DNA of 8,737 nucleotides from Rhodospirillales bacterium (GTDB lineage Bacteria > Pseudomonadota > Alphaproteobacteria > Acetobacterales > Acetobacteraceae). Under the pieces are notes generated by a model. The model saw only the letters and a list, made by a program, of their open reading frames with translations, had not been told where the DNA came from and did not search any database. This document shows, piece by piece, positions 6,657 through 8,737 of this stretch; positions within the stretch are counted from its first letter, which is position 1; each line of letters begins with the position of its first letter. Location of the stretch: assembly GCA_018971455.1 (NCBI GenBank), contig JAGXAV010000056.1:1-8737 (forward strand), given 5' to 3'. The position numbers and the translations under genes are program-made.

Positions 6657-7543
6657 TCGGCGCGGTCGTGGTGGACGGCGTTCTGATCGCCGCCGTGCTC
6701 AGCCTGGCCAGTCTCGGCCTGTCGCTGTCCTACGCGGTGTTCCGCTTTCCCAATTTCGCCCATGCCGACCTGCTCACCATCGGCGCCTTCGCCGCCTGGT
6801 CGGGCGCCACGCTGGCCGGGGGCAATGCCGCGCCGGTGCTCTCGCTGGTCGCCGGTGCGACGGCGGCGCTGGTGACCTGCGCCGGCGTCATCCTGCTCGC
6901 CGACCGCCTGGTGCTGCGCGCGCTGCTGGCGCGCCGGCAATCGGCCTCGGTCATCATCGCCGCCTTCGCCATCGGCCTGCTGCTGCGCAACGTGCTGGTG
7001 CTGATCTTCGGGCCGGGCGAGGTCGCGCTGGACCGCGACATCGAAATCGCCCGGCCGGTGATGCTGCTGCCAGGCCTGTCCGCCGGGCGGCTCACCGCCA
7101 CCGAATCCGGCGTCATCCTCGCCACCGCGCTGCTGCTGGCGGGGCTGCACATCTTCCTGCGCCACTCGCCGACCGGGCGCGACCTGCGCGCCGTCGCCGA
7201 GGACCCCGACCTTGCCGGGCTGTCCGGCCTCGTCGTGCCGCGCATCCGCGTCCTCGCCTGGGGGCTGTGCGGCGCCTTCTGTGCCGCAGCCGGGCTGGCC
7301 ATCCTGATGCTCGGCCCGGCCCAGCCGGAGACCGGGTCGGAGTACATGCTGCCGGCGCTCGCCGCGGTGGTGGTCGGCGGGCTCGGCTCGATCTGGGGCA
7401 TGCTGGCGGGCGCGCTGCTGATCGGGCTGGTCGAATCGGTGACGGTGCATGTCGGGCTGGCCGAATGGCGCGAAGTGACGGCCTTCGCCCTCGTCGTCCT
7501 GGTGCTGTTCCTGCGCCCGGCCGGGCTGTTCGGCCGGGCATGA
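6653..7543 (+). CDS. livH: HAAT-family ABC transporter permease, LivH type
   Basis: A 296-residue integral membrane permease that forms half of the translocation path with LivM. It has about eight hydrophobic segments, including ~8-29, ~62-83, ~98-118, ~151-169, ~199-221, ~232-262 and ~275-288. The family N-terminal block is present (SLGLSLSYAVFRFPNFAHAD). So is the cytoplasmic ATPase-coupling loop (SPTGRDLRAVAEDPDLAGLS, 172-191) and the C-terminal LAAVVVGGLGSIWGMLAGAL and LFLRPAGLFG. The start is TTG 6653, overlapping the livF TGA as TTGA. GTG codons at 6668 and 6671 are alternatives but have no better ribosome site. The stop overlaps the livM ATG (ATGA). Overlaps at both ends argue for one polycistronic message. 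Confidence 0.92.
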   Translation: MIGAVVVDGVLIAAVLSLASLGLSLSYAVFRFPNFAHADLLTIGAFAAWSGATLAGGNAAPVLSLVAGATAALVTCAGVILLADRLVLRALLARRQSASVIIAAFAIGLLLRNVLVLIFGPGEVALDRDIEIARPVMLLPGLSAGRLTATESGVILATALLLAGLHIFLRHSPTGRDLRAVAEDPDLAGLSGLVVPRIRVLAWGLCGAFCAAAGLAILMLGPAQPETGSEYMLPALAAVVVGGLGSIWGMLAGALLIGLVESVTVHVGLAEWREVTAFALVVLVLFLRPAGLFGRA

Positions 7544-8490
7544 CCGGCGGGCTCGCCCCCTATCTGGTCTCCGTCGGCACGATGATCGCGATCTATGCGA
7601 TCGCCGCCCTGGGGCTCAATCTGCAATTCGGCATCGGCGGGCTGTTCAATGTCGGCTGCACGGCCTTCATCGCCGTCGGCGCCTATGCCAGCGCCATCGT
7701 GACCGGCCCGCATTACCGCCAGGGGCTCGGCGGCTTCGGCCTCGCCTTGCCGGTGGGCCTGCTCGCCGCCGCCGCCGCCGGCGCGCTGCTCGCCCTGCTG
7801 GTGGCCGCGATGGTGCTGCGGCTGCGCGGGGACTATCTCGCCATCGCCAGTTTCGGGCTCGCCACCGCCGTGCAGATCGCCGCCACCAATGCGGGCGCCA
7901 TCACCGGGGGGCCGGGCGGGCTGTTCGGGATTCCGCTGCGGCTCGGCCAGTTCTGGCCCGACGCGGCCGGGCCGGGTGCGGCCTGGGCGAATGTCGCGTG
8001 GCTGGGCGTGTGCGCCGCGCTCGCCGCGGCGGCGTTCATGGCACTGCGCCGCCTCGACCGCGCGCCCTGGGGGCGCGACCTGCGCGCGGTCAGCGAGGAT
8101 CCCGAGGCCGCCGACGCCGCCGGCCGGAATGTCGCGGCCTTCCGGTTGCAGGCCTTCGTCATCGGCGCGGCGCTGATGGGGGTGGCCGGCGGCCTGTACG
8201 CCCATACCGCGGGCTTCATCAGCCCGCAGGACTTCCTGCCGATCCTCACCTTCCAGCTCTATGCCATGGTGATCGTCGGCGGCGCCGGGCGCCACGCCGG
8301 CGCGCTGCTCGGCACCGCCGTGGTGTGGCTGCTGTGGAGCGGCAGCGGCGAGTTGCTGGCCGCAGTGCTGCCGGCGCAGATGCAGGCCAATTCGGGCGCC
8401 ATCCGGGTCATTGCCATTGCGGTGGTGATGCTGGCGATGCTGCTGCAACGGCCGGAGGGGCTGCTGCCCGAGCGCGTGGGGCGGCGGTAG
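7540..8490 (+). CDS. livM: HAAT-family ABC transporter permease, LivM type
   Basis: A 316-residue second permease. Start ATG 7540 overlaps the livH stop by 4 nt (ATGA). The open frame runs upstream to 7267, but that stretch is Arg-rich out-of-frame livH sequence. Family blocks: YAIAALGLNLQFGIGGLFNVG (19-39), TAFIAVGAYAS, LRLRGDYLAIASFG (93-106), ITGGPGGLFGIP (121-132), coupling loop APWGRDLRAVSEDPEAADAA (175-194), then VAGGLYAHTAGFISPQDF and MVIVGGAGRHAGALLGT. Multiple hydrophobic segments end with ~288-302 and the usual RPEGLLPER tail. At 316 residues it is a normal LivM without the extra N-terminal helices of some enteric homologues. It is the last gene of the livGFHM set; whether transcription continues into the downstream ATPase gene (start 8547) is unclear. 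Confidence 0.93.
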   Translation: MTGGLAPYLVSVGTMIAIYAIAALGLNLQFGIGGLFNVGCTAFIAVGAYASAIVTGPHYRQGLGGFGLALPVGLLAAAAAGALLALLVAAMVLRLRGDYLAIASFGLATAVQIAATNAGAITGGPGGLFGIPLRLGQFWPDAAGPGAAWANVAWLGVCAALAAAAFMALRRLDRAPWGRDLRAVSEDPEAADAAGRNVAAFRLQAFVIGAALMGVAGGLYAHTAGFISPQDFLPILTFQLYAMVIVGGAGRHAGALLGTAVVWLLWSGSGELLAAVLPAQMQANSGAIRVIAIAVVMLAMLLQRPEGLLPERVGRR

Positions 8491-8509
8491 AACCCTCGCG
8501 GCGCGACGA

Positions 8510-8524
8510 TCGGCCCATGGCCGA
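8510..8524. other. Small hairpin between livM and the P-type ATPase gene
   Basis: TCGGCC (8510-8515), loop CAT, GGCCGA (8519-8524) is a perfect 6-bp stem. No T-tract follows on the plus strand, so it is a poor terminator. It encloses the in-frame ATG at 8517, the earliest possible start of the next gene, and abuts the ATG at 8526. This favours the later start at 8547. Confidence 0.35.
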
Positions 8525-8546
8525 GATGGGAAGGCGAGACCGCGGC

Positions 8547-8737
8547 ATGGAACATTCTTCAGGGCCGTCCCCGGCCCCCGAGGCCGGCCTCTCCAGCGCC
8601 GCGGCGGCGGACCTCCTGGCGCGGCTCGGCGCCAACGCCATGCCCGCGGAAAAGCCGCATCCGCTGCGCGACGCCGTGGAAAAATTCTGGGCGCCGGTGC
8701 CGTGGATGCTGGAGGCCGCGATCCTGCTGCAACTGGC
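8547..8737 (+). CDS. Plasma-membrane-type proton P-type ATPase, N-terminal fragment
   Basis: The gene runs off the right edge; 63 codons are visible. After a short Pro/Ser-rich tail (1-13) comes a cation-ATPase N-terminal domain: GLSSAAAADLLARLGANAMP, then KPHPLRDAVEKFWAPVPWML and EAAILLQL leading into TM1. The FWAPVPWMLEAA block is characteristic of the P3A (PMA-like) H+-ATPases of bacteria and archaea, in contrast to KdpB, Ca2+ or heavy-metal types, which start differently. Such pumps expel protons using ATP, relevant to pH homeostasis. Start chosen at ATG 8547 with GGCGAG 8 nt upstream; in-frame ATGs at 8517 and 8526 are alternatives. The catalytic DKTG motif lies outside the window, so integrity is unknown. 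It lies 56 bp after livM on the same strand, with no functional link implied. Confidence 0.82.
   Translation, partial: MEHSSGPSPAPEAGLSSAAAADLLARLGANAMPAEKPHPLRDAVEKFWAPVPWMLEAAILLQL

Noticed and set aside
5075..7450. 791-codon open frame on the minus strand opposite livG-livF-livH
   Set aside because: Low-complexity Arg/Gln/His/Gly-rich translation with no family features, lying opposite three firmly identified genes.
7267..7539. 5' extension of the livM frame
   Set aside because: Arg-rich out-of-frame livH sequence; family alignment and the ATGA overlap place the start at 7540.
6730..8448. 572-codon open frame on the minus strand opposite livH-livM
   Set aside because: Same antisense artefact; livH and livM are well supported on the plus strand.
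1..8490. Functional link between pxpC (5-oxoproline use) and the importer, i.e. a 5-oxoproline uptake locus
   Set aside because: The genes are separated by a minus-strand gene and an unrelated c-di-GMP gene with convergent junctions; nothing in the sequence ties the binding protein to 5-oxoproline.
1..8737. CRISPR array, tRNA/rRNA, insertion sequence, phage or defence system
   Set aside because: No regularly spaced repeats, tRNA-like cloverleaf, transposase or terminal inverted repeats were seen; all genes but one belong to well-known housekeeping, signalling or transport families.

Overview
This is a high-GC chromosomal window with dense ORFs and near-constant G/C at third codon positions. 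The gene content (periplasmic importer, Cache-PAS-GGDEF-EAL protein, proton P-type ATPase, pxpC) and codon use suggest an alphaproteobacterium, perhaps a Rhodospirillales/Acetobacteraceae member. That placement is inferred from style, not from a marker gene. I see no rRNA, tRNA, CRISPR array, insertion sequence, integrase or phage gene.

Layout. (1) 1-277 (+) is the 3' end of a biotin-dependent carboxyltransferase/5-oxoprolinase subunit C gene (pxpC/kipA type). (2) 317-778 (-) is an unrecognised 153-residue protein, convergent with pxpC across a small GC-rich hairpin. (3) 779-1006 is a divergent intergenic region with an AT-rich island holding a small palindrome and a heptamer direct repeat. 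(4) 1007-3727 (+) is a 906-residue membrane c-di-GMP enzyme (TM, Cache-like periplasmic sensor, TM, PAS, GGDEF, EAL) whose cyclase, inhibitory-site and phosphodiesterase motifs all look intact. (5) 3728-3812 is a convergent junction with a perfect 8-bp GC stem. (6) 3813-8490 is a complete branched-chain-amino-acid-type (HAAT) ABC importer. Its periplasmic binding protein is on the minus strand (3813-5075). It is divergent from a tightly coupled plus-strand set livG-livF-livH-livM whose genes overlap by 8, 4 and 4 nt. (7) 8547 to the right edge is the N-terminus of a plasma-membrane-type H+ P-type ATPase.

How they work together. The five liv-type genes form one importer: a secreted binding protein, two permeases and two ATPases. 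The 77-bp divergent region (5076-5152) must carry promoters for both arms. It contains an imperfect dyad that overlaps the binding-protein Shine-Dalgarno, a candidate control site. The substrate cannot be read from sequence alone. The c-di-GMP protein, the 153-residue protein and the H+-ATPase have no demonstrable link to the importer.

I find no convincing novel multi-gene system. The most useful leads are the unknown 317-778 protein, the divergent control region of the importer, and the fully equipped dual-activity c-di-GMP sensor.
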